From positions 620,001-684,000 of the forward strand of contig NZ_JAMZCY010000001.1 of assembly GCF_024519285.1 (NCBI RefSeq): a stretch of 64,000 nucleotides of DNA, read 5' to 3'. The translations under genes were made by a program, and so were the position numbers. Below are positions 19,401 through 29,700 of the stretch, piece after piece (position 1 is the stretch's first letter; every line of letters starts with the position of its first letter). Below the pieces are notes generated by a model that searched no databases, was not told the origin of the DNA, and worked only from the letters and a program-made list of their open reading frames with translations. The DNA comes from Cohnella sp. WQ 127256. Its GTDB lineage: Bacteria > Bacillota > Bacilli > Paenibacillales > Paenibacillaceae.

Positions 19401-22400
19401 TTCGTTGTTGTTCTCGGTGTATACCTTAATGCTACACGATCTGTCCGGTCAGACCGATCTGATTGTCGGTACGCTCGTCACGGGAAGAAATAACCCGCGT
19501 TTAGAAAATATAATCGGAATGTTCATTAACTTCTTACCTGTACGCATCGTGGTACCGAAGGAGCGTTCCTTCGCCGAGTTCGCTACCGAAGTTCATCGTA
19601 CGGTAGTGGATGCCTACGGATATGACTATCCTTTCGAGCAGATGATTAGCGATTTACAGGTGAAGACCGAGCGGTCGCGCAATCCGCTATACGATACGAT
19701 GTTTGTTTACCATAATGAATTCAGCATGAATCCAACGGATCAGTTGAGCATGGATGAGGTTGGTTTGCAATTCGAGGAATATCCCTTACTGAATCCGGCT
19801 TCACCTCTGGATTTCAAGCTGGATGTATGGAATGGCCTTGCGGAGAGCTTAACGCTTGTTCTGCAATATGATACGTCCTTGTACATGGAAAGCACGATGC
19901 TGCAGTGGCTGAAGCGATTCATAGGTTTGGCGGAAATCGTGGCGACGAACCCAGATATGCTGCTGTCGGGAACCGCTTCCTCTAAAGCACCTGAAAGCCA
20001 AGCTAAGCTTGGTACACAAGTGAATTCACCTCTTCAAATCGCGGTAAGCGCAACGTTCACAGCTGAACCGATTGCAGCTCCCGTGAAATGGTGGTGCCAG
20101 CAATTTCTTCAAGAAGTGACGATTGAATTCGCAGCGTATCATCAAATTTTTCAGCAATTGCTGGAAGGTTCGAGCTTAATTTCAACTAATGACGGAATTA
20201 ACCTGCTCTTGATCCGGTTTGAAGATTGGATTCGAGACGATGTTACCTCTATTGAGGATATTGAGGGTATATCAAACAAGCTTGAACGCATTTATAGCGA
20301 ACTGATGACGGCTCTGCATAATCGCAGTCAGCGTGGAACTTATTTTATCGGGACTTTTCTAGTTTCTACTCACAAGTTGTATTCAAGTGAATTGATCACT
20401 TATTTGGAAAGCTTGAATGAGCGCTGGCATAGAGACCTTACTGAACTCAACAACGTGCATGTTCTTGACTTAGGCGAGTCACTAGCTGCACTTTATCAAG
20501 TCTCGGAAATGTTTGATCCGATCAAGGATCATGAGGGACATTTGCCTTTCAGCGATGAGTTCTACGCTGCGATAGGTACAGCCATTGCTCGTAAAATCGT
20601 GAGCCGCAGCGCAAAGCCCTTCAAGGTGATCGTCCTAGATTGCGACAACACCTTGTGGAGGGGAGTTTGTGGGGAGGATGGTCCGTTAGGTATCACGATT
20701 GATGAACCTTTCTTGGCATTACAACAGTTTATGTTAGACCGATACAACGAGGGTATGCTGCTGGCGATATGTAGTAAAAACAATGAAGACGACGTATGGG
20801 AAGTATTCGAGAACAATCCGAACATGCTACTCAAGAGGGAGCATTTCGTAGGCGTTAAGATGAATTGGGAAGCTAAGGCCGACAATATCCGCCAGTTATC
20901 AGATGAGCTGAACCTAGCGCTCGATAGCTTTGTATTCGTGGATGACAATGCCAAGGAATGCGGAGAGATGATGGCGCGCTGTCCTTCAGTACTTACGCTA
21001 CAAATACCAGAGCTGATCTGGCATATTCCGTATTATCTAAAGCACGTATGGGCGTTTGATAAATTTGTTGTTACCGAGGAAGATCGTAGGCGGTCATCGT
21101 ATTATGCTGCCGAGTCTCAAAGACGCAGTATACAGGATCAATCGACTGCATCGATTGAACAATTTCTTAGTAGCTTGAATCTTAAGATGAAGATGCGCCC
21201 TTTGACCGAGGAACAGATAGATCGCACGGCGCAATTGACGCAGCGAACGAATCAATTCAATCTCAGTACAATTTGTAGAACAGATGATGAAGTTCGAAGA
21301 CTGATCGCGGATCCTTCAATGATGTGCTGGGGAATCGAGGTAGCTGACCGGTTTGGAGATTACGGATTCGTAGGCGTTGTGTTTGGTTTGTTGAAACGAG
21401 ATGCATTCGTATTGGATACTTTCCTGCTAAGCTGTCGGGTGTTGGGGAGACGAGTGGAGCATGCAATATTAAGTGAATTGAAGCGCGTCGCCATCTCTAT
21501 TCATGCACACACCATTGAAGCCCCATTTGTCGCTACTGCTAAAAATGATCCCTTCAGGCTCTTCCTTGAACAAACAGGTTGGGAGCACAGCGACAAGGAG
21601 GGCGAATCAGACCAAGTTTATTACAGTCTGTCATTGGATCAAATTCCAGATGAGGCTGAATTCATTACAATCTGGGAAGACAATTCGGAGTTAAGTCTTC
21701 CTGAGCGTCAGGTTGCTGCCAGCTTCTCACAACCCGCCAATCAGATAACATTGGATGCTCCAGAGGAGCAACAGGAGCAGCTTTTGCATTGGGAAGTGTT
21801 TGGCTATGATCACAGCGAGTTAACCCACCACAACCAGCTTCTCCCCTTGCAGTACCATAGGGCAGATCAATTATTGAAGCTAACGATACGTAGGCTAGAT
21901 CAAATGCATCGAATCAGAGGGGAAGACGACGAACCAAGAAATGTAACAGAAATGGAACTGATCAGCATATGGGAAGAGATTCTTGATATAGAACCAATCG
22001 GTATTCAGGATCATTTCTTCGATATTGGGGGCAATTCACTACAAGCGGTATCGCTAGCCTCCCGCATACACCAGCATTTCAATGTGGAGATATCCCTGCG
22101 TGACCTGTTCGCCGTACCTACGATTCGCCAGCTATCAAGTCTGATTGTTCGAACGGAACAATCACATTATGATCCTATAGAGTCAGATCTTGACTCAGTC
22201 TCATACTTAGTCACATCAGCGCAGAAGAGATTGCTTGTGCTTCAGCAATTAGATGCACCGAATTTGGCCTACAATCAGCCGAGTTTGTTTACGGTAGACG
22301 GACAGTTAGATGTGGATCGCTTCCAGCAAGTCTGCGAGCAACTGGTGCGTAGACATCACGTTCTGACGACAGCTTTCAAATGGGAGCAAGGTAAATTTTT

Positions 22401-25400
22401 AGGATACGTCGATTACTCAACAATTGTCCATATTGATTATTATGAGTTAGGCCAGGAAAGCTTAAATGACTTAATCGCCCAATTTATTCGACCGTTCGAC
22501 TTGACGAAAGCGCCTCTGTTTCGTGCGGGGTTAATCAAAGCTGCTGAGAACAAGCATGTGTTGTTGTTCGATATGCATCATATTGCTGCAGATGGGGTGT
22601 CCATCAGCATCTTAATGAAGGACTTCATAGATCTTTATCAAGGTATACATTTGCCTGAGCTTCGCATTCAATATCGCGACTATGCCGTATGGCAGGAAAA
22701 CTTCTTCTCCGGGCCATCCATGCAGCATCTGGAAGCCTATTGGTTAAACGTCTTTGCGGATGATATTCCCGTATTGAATTTACCAGTTGATGCTCCGCGT
22801 TCCGCTATACGGAGCCTCGATGGTCGACGTTTCAGATTCGAGCTAGCTGCTGAACTGCAGGAAGCGGTCAAGAAGCTTGCGTTCGCTGCAGGAGCTACAC
22901 CTTATATGGTGTATTTAGCCGTGTTCAATATTCTGTTAGCCAAAACCTCCGGACAGGAGGATATTGTGGTTGGTTCGCCTGTTGCTGGAAGACCTCATGC
23001 AGATCTACAGACGATGGTCGGCATGTTCGTACAAACTCTTGCGCTTCGGAATAGACCTGCGGGTGGTCGTACGTTCAGGCAGTTTGTCGCAGAAGTGAAG
23101 GAAAGCACGTTGAAGGCTTTTGAGCATCAGGATTATCCGTTCGAGACGTTGGTGGAGAAGCTGAATGTTCCGCGTGACCTCAGCCGAAATCCGTTGTTCG
23201 ACACTATGTTTGTATATCAGAACATGGACTGGACGGACCAGCAAACGGAGGGATTGCGGTTTCAACCCTACGCCTACGATTCCGGACAGAGCCGTTTTGA
23301 TTTGACTTTGGAAATGGCGGAGATTGGTGAAGGAATGCGTGTTCATTTGGAATATGCAACGGATTTGTTTATGCCAAAGACGATCGAGCTTCTATCGCGA
23401 CATTTCATTCAAATTCTGAATGCTGTCACTGCTACACCAGACATCGAGCTGGCTCAAATCGATATGCTAGACAAAGTTGAAAAGTCGCAAATTTTATTCG
23501 GGTTTAATGCGACCTTCGCCGAATATGCGGCACATAAGACGGTTCATCAGCTGTTCGAGGAACGGGTTCATCTCACCCCAGCGCAGAAGGCTGTCGTTTA
23601 TGAGAATCAGTGCCTCACTTACCAGGAACTGAATGAAAGAGCGAATCAGTTAGCGCGAACGTTAAGGGACGAAGGTGTTCAGCCGGATCAATTGGTTGGG
23701 ATTATGGTTGAGCGTTCGTTTGAAATGCTAATCGGCATTATCGCGATCCTAAAAGCGGGAGGGGCTTACGTTCCTATAGATCCGGAATATCCACCGGAAC
23801 GAATGAGCTATATTTTGGAGGATTCCGGGGCGAAGCTGCTGTTACTACAAGGTCATTTGCATGAAAGACTACCTGTTGCAGGTTTTGACGGAAAGTTAAT
23901 TGATTTAGATGATCCGCTAGCCTACAACCAGAACGGATTCCCTATCGAGCCAATTGCAACATCGTCTCATTTGGCCTATGTCATTTACACATCGGGTTCT
24001 ACGGGCAAGCCCAAAGGGGTCATGATTGAGCATCGTTCCGTCGTTCACATCCTCAGTCAGTTGGAGCGGAAGTATCCAATGGTAGCGGGGGACCATTATT
24101 TACTGAAAACGACATATGCGTTTGACGTCTCTGTTGCCGAACTATTCGGTTGGTTTGTTGGAAATGGAACATTGGTCATTTTGCCGCCAGGACAGGAGAA
24201 AGATCCCTCTCTGCTGCTACAGACGATCGAGCAACAGCACATTACCCATGTCAACTTTGTACCCTCGATGTTTCATGCCTTGTTGAATTCCGTCACGGTG
24301 TCACAGTTGGCAAGCGCCCGGAAGCTGAAATATATATTCGTTGCTGGCGAAGCGTTATCCCAAAAGTTAGTCAAACAGTATCACCAGTTAGATCTGCCAG
24401 CCAAGCTGGAAAATATTTATGGACCGACCGAAGTGACGATTTATGCAACGCAATATCCAACGAGCTTAGGTACGACGGAATTGTCGAACGTTCCAATCGG
24501 GAAACCACTCGGGAATGTGCAGGCTTGGATCGTGAACAGCAGTCTTCAACTTCAACCTATCGGTGTGCATGGGGAGTTGTGCATATCGGGTGAGGGATTG
24601 GCGCGGGGCTATCTCAATCGGCCGGAGCTCATGGCGGAGAAGTTCGTTGTCAATCCTAATGTCCCTGGGGATCGGATGTACAGAACCGGTGATTTGGTCC
24701 GCTGGCTACCAGACGGAAATATCGAATATTTGGGACGAATCGACCATCAGGTTAAAATTCGTGGCTATCGTATCGAGCTTGGCGAAGTGGAATCCCACAT
24801 ACGGAAAGTAACATCTATCGTAGAAGCAATCGTGGTAGCGTTGACGGATGGATCGGGGCAACAGTATCTTGGTGCGTATTTCGTTGCCACGAAGTTGTTA
24901 TCTACCGCTGAACTGCGAGGGGCATTAGCTAAAGAATTGCCTGGGTACATGATTCCTTCTCGCTTTATGCAGCTGGACAGCATGCCGTTAAATGCTAACG
25001 GGAAAATCAATCTTAAATCTCTGCCGGAGCCAGTACTCTCCCAAGATCATGCTTACGATTCTCCTAGCACGATCTTGGAAGCTGAATTAGCGAAAATGTG
25101 GTCGGAAGTTCTCGGTGTCGAGACGATCGGCGTGCAAGACCACTTCTTTGAAATGGGTGGACATTCCTTAAATGCGATCGCTGTGCGGACCCGAATCCAT
25201 CAAGCGTTTCAAGTTGAGCTGTCATTAACGGACATATTCCAATCGCCTACGATTAAGGAGCTCGCTCTCGTGATTGAGCAGGCCTCCCCGGCTGTATATT
25301 CCAGCATTCCAGTGGCCATGCTCAGGCTTCATTATCCATTGTCTTCCGGACAATTGAAGATGTTTGTCCTCCATCAGCTGGAAGGCGGAGCAACCGCTTA

Positions 25401-26697
25401 TAACCTTCCAGGTGCCTATAGGCTGGAAGGAACAATCGATCGGGTTAGGGCGGAGAAGGCATTTAAGGAATTAATACGCAGGCATGAGTCGCTGCGTACT
25501 TCTTTTGCGGTTGAGAATGGTCAATTCGTTCAATTCATACATCCTGAAGTGGCGTTTGAAATTGAGTATCGGGAGGATTACGAGGATAACTTCGAGGTCA
25601 TACAGAAATCACTTGTTGCGTCATTCGATTTAAGTAGACCTCCGCTTATGCGGGTTGTTCTGATCAAGCTGATGAATAGACCGTTCGAAGCTCAGAGTGT
25701 TTCAGACTCAGTCGATAGACAACGTCATGTGTTGTTTTTCGATATGCATCATATCATTTCGGACGGGGTTTCCTTAGCCATTCTGATGCGGGATTTCGTG
25801 CAGCTATATGATGGGAAGGAGCTTCCTGAGCTCCGCATTCAATATAAAGATTACGCAGTATGGCAGCAACAACAGTTGGAGAGCGATGTGTTTACGCAGC
25901 ATGCGACTTATTGGTTGGATGTGTTCAGCGGCACACTCCCCGATCTGAGAATGCCGACAGACTATCCGCGTCCGACCGTTCAAAGCTTTGAAGGCAACAG
26001 AGTCCATCAATCTATCGGCACGGATCTGACGGAGAAATTGAAAGCGATCGCTGCCGATAACGGTACAACTTTATATATGGTTTTATTCGCTTCTTATTCT
26101 GTTCTGCTCTCCAAATACACCGGACAAGAGGACATGATCATTGGAACCCCTTCTGCGGGAAGGACGGATAGCGATTTGCAGCCCTTGATTGGTATGTTCG
26201 TCCAAATGCTGGCTCTACGGTGTAAGCCAATAAATACGCTTAGCTTCGACGGGTATTTGCAGGATGTGAAGAAAATGATGCTGTCGGCTTTTGAACATCA
26301 AGAATACCCACTTGAAGAGCTGATCAAGACATTGAATCTTCCACGCGATATCACTCGAAATCCTTTATTCGATACTTCGTTTGTGATGCAAAATTACGAA
26401 ACAATGGAACTAAAGACCGATCAGCTTAGCGCTTCACCGCTTCCCTATGTATCTGAGACAACCAAATTTGACTTCACGTTGGAAGTATACGAACGGGAAG
26501 ACGGTTTGGAGATGACGTTGGAATATGCAGTCAAGCTTTTCCGTAAGAAGACATCCGAAAGATTACTTTCCGACTTTGTTTACGTTCTACAGACTGTCGT
26601 ATCTGATCCATCGATACAATTACGAAGCGTGATTTTGGAAAATGCCTCATTTAATCGTCAATCCATCGTGCTTGAAGATGTGGATTTCAACTTTTAG
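16447..26697 (+). CDS. NRPS2/PKS hybrid: KS-ACP-C-FkbH-PCP-C-A-PCP-C
   Basis: 3416 residues. The ketosynthase (about 27-455) has its triad Cys200 (DTACSSS), His333 (EAHGTGT) and His373 (NIGHLDHA). There is no acyltransferase or ketoreductase, only a post-KS linker, then an ACP (Ser690) and C1 (HHIISDG 876-882). An in-line FkbH unit follows: N-terminal region about 1214-1385, HAD domain with DCDNTLW (Asp1398/Asp1400), and GNAT-like part with SCRVLGR (Cys1663). Next come PCP (GGNSL, Ser1864), C2 (HHIAADG 2044-2050), A (about 2363-2860), PCP (Ser2907) and C3 (HHIISDG 3101-3107), which ends the protein. The adenylation code reads DVANFAIIYK, which I cannot match to a known amino acid. FkbH proteins load 1,3-bisphosphoglycerate as glyceryl thioester, so one malonate, one glyceryl and one amino acid unit are expected. 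Confidence 0.92.
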   Translation: MLDFNLIEFNDADAGDGDDIEELSSQEVAIIGISAKLPLVESLDQFWKFISNGVDFISEFPESRRKDTDVYARSRTKEGEQPAYFDGAYLDDIDCFDHAFFRLSPKEASLMNPNQRMFLETAWKAIEDAGYSKTQMAGSQTGVYVGFNTDTLYDYKRMIAETDPESLSLAVPGNLTSVIAGRLSYLLDLKGPSMCIDTACSSSLVAVHLACQAIRNQECEMAIAGSVKINLMPLKNEVKIGIEASDWRAHTFDDSSNGTGAGEGVIAFLLKPLHKALQDGNFIYGVIKGSATNQDGNSVGMTAPNVKAQEEVIVRAWQDAGIDPESISYIEAHGTGTKLGDPIEIDGLDRAFRRFTDRKQFVAIGSIKANIGHLDHAAGMAGMLKSVLAMRNKQIPPLAHFTKPNRAIEFVESPLFVNDKLTEWKTDHFPRRCGVSAFGMSGTNCHVILEEASESEESGEAGEIHSNNNYLLTLSARSENALKRLVQQYSEFSLEQAQLADLCYTANTGRGHYEYRMAFVFQDASELSEQLVFLRDSSFTDNRSQGIYYGFTKLVLSAVEGGSSINADRLVADDLSDHRHELAQRYTEGTDIEWSRLYVGQRRYRIPLPTYPFEKSRCWLDVPNSEEQLQSGSGFATKWSSSRVSEVEWTGNSNGSYSYNETVIAQAWGEVLGLSQVRLTDNYYELGGDSILAMRIVNKISLQLTIRLEVADLLKHPTISELAAYVDHLPIEDQQSTVGIPAISKRVAREQYPLTSSQYRVFIQEQFAASGTGNNTPFCIKVHGELDVKHFEACFRQLVDRHESLRSSFEFVNGEAVLRVARIVDFQVQHYRCSEDRLDRVIREFICPFDLAKSPLLRVGLVGISKSQHVIMIDLHHIISDGVSTSILIKEFCEVYKGVTLLELPLQYTDYSIWQHDMLAQDGFQQQKQYWLNQLSGTIPLLNVPTDFARGAYKTFNGNSVNASIPAELKSKLERLAQERGMTLNSLLFSVYTLMLHDLSGQTDLIVGTLVTGRNNPRLENIIGMFINFLPVRIVVPKERSFAEFATEVHRTVVDAYGYDYPFEQMISDLQVKTERSRNPLYDTMFVYHNEFSMNPTDQLSMDEVGLQFEEYPLLNPASPLDFKLDVWNGLAESLTLVLQYDTSLYMESTMLQWLKRFIGLAEIVATNPDMLLSGTASSKAPESQAKLGTQVNSPLQIAVSATFTAEPIAAPVKWWCQQFLQEVTIEFAAYHQIFQQLLEGSSLISTNDGINLLLIRFEDWIRDDVTSIEDIEGISNKLERIYSELMTALHNRSQRGTYFIGTFLVSTHKLYSSELITYLESLNERWHRDLTELNNVHVLDLGESLAALYQVSEMFDPIKDHEGHLPFSDEFYAAIGTAIARKIVSRSAKPFKVIVLDCDNTLWRGVCGEDGPLGITIDEPFLALQQFMLDRYNEGMLLAICSKNNEDDVWEVFENNPNMLLKREHFVGVKMNWEAKADNIRQLSDELNLALDSFVFVDDNAKECGEMMARCPSVLTLQIPELIWHIPYYLKHVWAFDKFVVTEEDRRRSSYYAAESQRRSIQDQSTASIEQFLSSLNLKMKMRPLTEEQIDRTAQLTQRTNQFNLSTICRTDDEVRRLIADPSMMCWGIEVADRFGDYGFVGVVFGLLKRDAFVLDTFLLSCRVLGRRVEHAILSELKRVAISIHAHTIEAPFVATAKNDPFRLFLEQTGWEHSDKEGESDQVYYSLSLDQIPDEAEFITIWEDNSELSLPERQVAASFSQPANQITLDAPEEQQEQLLHWEVFGYDHSELTHHNQLLPLQYHRADQLLKLTIRRLDQMHRIRGEDDEPRNVTEMELISIWEEILDIEPIGIQDHFFDIGGNSLQAVSLASRIHQHFNVEISLRDLFAVPTIRQLSSLIVRTEQSHYDPIESDLDSVSYLVTSAQKRLLVLQQLDAPNLAYNQPSLFTVDGQLDVDRFQQVCEQLVRRHHVLTTAFKWEQGKFLGYVDYSTIVHIDYYELGQESLNDLIAQFIRPFDLTKAPLFRAGLIKAAENKHVLLFDMHHIAADGVSISILMKDFIDLYQGIHLPELRIQYRDYAVWQENFFSGPSMQHLEAYWLNVFADDIPVLNLPVDAPRSAIRSLDGRRFRFELAAELQEAVKKLAFAAGATPYMVYLAVFNILLAKTSGQEDIVVGSPVAGRPHADLQTMVGMFVQTLALRNRPAGGRTFRQFVAEVKESTLKAFEHQDYPFETLVEKLNVPRDLSRNPLFDTMFVYQNMDWTDQQTEGLRFQPYAYDSGQSRFDLTLEMAEIGEGMRVHLEYATDLFMPKTIELLSRHFIQILNAVTATPDIELAQIDMLDKVEKSQILFGFNATFAEYAAHKTVHQLFEERVHLTPAQKAVVYENQCLTYQELNERANQLARTLRDEGVQPDQLVGIMVERSFEMLIGIIAILKAGGAYVPIDPEYPPERMSYILEDSGAKLLLLQGHLHERLPVAGFDGKLIDLDDPLAYNQNGFPIEPIATSSHLAYVIYTSGSTGKPKGVMIEHRSVVHILSQLERKYPMVAGDHYLLKTTYAFDVSVAELFGWFVGNGTLVILPPGQEKDPSLLLQTIEQQHITHVNFVPSMFHALLNSVTVSQLASARKLKYIFVAGEALSQKLVKQYHQLDLPAKLENIYGPTEVTIYATQYPTSLGTTELSNVPIGKPLGNVQAWIVNSSLQLQPIGVHGELCISGEGLARGYLNRPELMAEKFVVNPNVPGDRMYRTGDLVRWLPDGNIEYLGRIDHQVKIRGYRIELGEVESHIRKVTSIVEAIVVALTDGSGQQYLGAYFVATKLLSTAELRGALAKELPGYMIPSRFMQLDSMPLNANGKINLKSLPEPVLSQDHAYDSPSTILEAELAKMWSEVLGVETIGVQDHFFEMGGHSLNAIAVRTRIHQAFQVELSLTDIFQSPTIKELALVIEQASPAVYSSIPVAMLRLHYPLSSGQLKMFVLHQLEGGATAYNLPGAYRLEGTIDRVRAEKAFKELIRRHESLRTSFAVENGQFVQFIHPEVAFEIEYREDYEDNFEVIQKSLVASFDLSRPPLMRVVLIKLMNRPFEAQSVSDSVDRQRHVLFFDMHHIISDGVSLAILMRDFVQLYDGKELPELRIQYKDYAVWQQQQLESDVFTQHATYWLDVFSGTLPDLRMPTDYPRPTVQSFEGNRVHQSIGTDLTEKLKAIAADNGTTLYMVLFASYSVLLSKYTGQEDMIIGTPSAGRTDSDLQPLIGMFVQMLALRCKPINTLSFDGYLQDVKKMMLSAFEHQEYPLEELIKTLNLPRDITRNPLFDTSFVMQNYETMELKTDQLSASPLPYVSETTKFDFTLEVYEREDGLEMTLEYAVKLFRKKTSERLLSDFVYVLQTVVSDPSIQLRSVILENASFNRQSIVLEDVDFNF

Positions 26698-26764
26698 TAG
26701 GAGAGTTGACTTGTTTTCGTAGCATTGACAGTTTTGTATTCATTAAGAAGGAGGTCTTACATTG

Positions 26765-29700
26765 ATGGTTAATAATGTCGAAAGTGTATTGAAAGTGAGC
26801 TCCGAGACTGAAGTAGACAAACAATATTGGCAAAATCAATTGCAAGGGGTAATGGAGCCTTCAACCTTTCCCGTCGATAATGCTTTATCCGATCGGAGCA
26901 AAAGGAGTATGGTGAACAAAAGCTTCCCGTTACCGGGCGAATTAGCTGCAAAATTGTCCTCGATGACCAATAACTCGGATTATGGTCTGTATATGATTGT
27001 CCTATCTGGCGTCTTATTTCTTTTAAACAAGTACACCCAACAAACGGATCTCATCATAGGATCTCCTGTGTTCCGAAGCGATTCGCCTAAGATGAACCAC
27101 ATGCTCCCTCTAAGGGTTGAGGTAAACACCGAAGCTACGTTCAAGCAATGGATTCTGGAGATCAAACGCACTTTGAAGGACACTCATGAACATGACCGTT
27201 TCCCGCTGCAACAATGGATGTCGTCGCAACCAACTCATACAATGGAAGCCTTCTATTACCGTGTAATCGTTATGCTCGACAACATTCAAGAGCAGACATA
27301 TGCCCAAAGTATGGATCACGACATGCTGTTCAACTTCGCCAGAGAAGAGAAATCTGTAAGCTTAATCCTTCATTACGACTCCGGATTGTTCAAGGAACAG
27401 ACCGTGGACGCGATTGTGAGGCAATTACTGACGTACTATAAGTCCATCATGGTTTACCCAGAGTGCTTACTGTCAGAGATTGAGCTCCTTGAACCGGAAG
27501 AAAAGGAGCAATTGCTGGTTGGTTTCAACCGCACTTCGGCAACTTATCCGCAAGAGAAGACGATCCACAAGCTATTCGAGGAGCAAGCCGAGAAGACACC
27601 GGATGCAGTCGCGGTTAGCTATGAGGATAGTCGAATGACTTATGGAGAATTGAACGCAAGAGCCAATCAGCTCGCACGCACACTAATATTGCAAGGCGTT
27701 CAGGCTGACCAATTGGTCGGAATTATGGCTGAGCGCTCGATCGAGATGATTGTTGCTATCCTAGCCATCTTGAAGGCTGGCGGTGCGTACGTCCCGATTG
27801 ATCCGGACTATCCACCTGAGCGAATCGCTTATATGCTGGAAGATTCCGGAGTGGAGCTGCTGCTGATGCAGAAGCATCTTCAGGAGCTTTCGTTCACGGG
27901 CAACGTGCTCTATGTTGACGAGGCTTCATCTTATGATGCGTATAGCTCGAATGTGGAGCCGGTATCGGGGCCTGAGCATCTTGCCTATGTCATCTATACA
28001 TCGGGCTCAACGGGAAAACCAAAAGGGGCATTAATCGAGCATAAGAATGTGGTTCGATTGTTGTTCAACAGTGACAATCTGTTTGACTTTGGCACTGATG
28101 ACACATGGACATTGTTTCATTCCTTTTGTTTTGATTTCTCGGTGTGGGAAATGTATGGGGCTCTATTAAACGGTGGGAAATTGGTCATCGTTCCAAGCTT
28201 GACCGCGAGAAGCCCAGAGCAATTCCTACAATTGCTCCAAGACGAGAAAGTGACAATTCTGAATCAGACTCCGACCTATTTTTATCAGGTGATTCAAGCA
28301 GATAAAGCGAATAATGCCCAATCCAGCCGCAACCTGATCTTAAGAAAAGTGATCTTCGGCGGTGAGGCGTTAAGTCCTTACGCATTGAAGGATTGGCATG
28401 CAAAATATCCGAGCACAAAGCTGATCAATATGTACGGCATTACCGAAACGACCGTCCATGTTACCTACAAGGAGATTACGACGGTCGAAATTGAGCAAGC
28501 GAAGAGCAACATCGGCAAAGCAATCCCGACCTTGCACGCGTATATTCTCGACGAGAATCGCCTGCTACTACCGATCGGGATGCAGGGTGAGTTATTTGTT
28601 GCCGGTGACGGATTGGCACGAGGCTATCTTAACCGGGCAGACCTAACATTGGAGAAGTTTGTGGATAATCCATTCCATCCCGGAACGAAGATGTATCGAA
28701 CAGGGGATTTGGCGAGATGGCAGCCGGATGGGAACCTCGAATATTTGGGACGGATTGATCACCAAGTGAAAATCCGTGGATACCGTATCGAGCTTGGTGA
28801 GGTAGAGGCCCAACTACTGAAAGCGGCAGCAGTTCTTGAAGCGATAGTCATCGCGCGGGAGGACGACGAAGGCCAGAAGGAGCTATGCGCTTATTTCGTA
28901 GCGGATTGTCCAAGAACGGCTAGTGAGCTGAGAGAAACGCTAGCGCACGAGCTGCCGAGCTATATGATTCCTACTTACTTCGTGCAATTAGAACAGATGC
29001 CGCTGACCTCGAATGGTAAAGTCGACCGCAAATCGCTACCTGCCCCGCAAGCCAGCGTACAGTCCGGAACAGCGTATCAAATGCCTCGCAACGCGATAGA
29101 AAGACAGTTCGTGGAAGTTTGGCAGGAAGTGCTTGGATTGATGCAAGTCGGTATTCATGATCCGTTCTTTGCGATCGGCGGAGACTCGATCAAGGTGATC
29201 CGAATTATTAGCAAGATCAACGAGCAGCTTCGTACCTCGATCTCGGTTGCGGATTTCTACTCGTACCCTACAATTGCCGAATTGGCGGTGTTGGTTGATG
29301 ATCGCCCAGCGGCCAGCGATGAGCGAGAGAATGGCTTACGAAGGGTAGCTGCAATCACGGAACAGATCGCCGCCGAAGCAGTGGAACATCCGTTACCGGA
29401 ACATACAGAAGACTGTTATCCACTCAGTAATATTCAGATGAGTATGGTTTTCTATTCGAAGATGATGCCCCAGGAACCGATCTATCATGATCAGTTTTTC
29501 TTTGTATTGGAAATGCCCGGATTTGATTGGGTAATGTTTCAACGCACGATCACCATCTTAACGCAGCGCCATCCCATCCTGAGAACATCCATGGAGTTGG
29601 AGCGCTACAGCACTCCGCTCCAAATCGTTCACCGCCATCGCTTGCCGCTCGTGGAGCTAGTTGATTTGAACGGGAACCGGGAGGACGAACAGGAGCTGGC

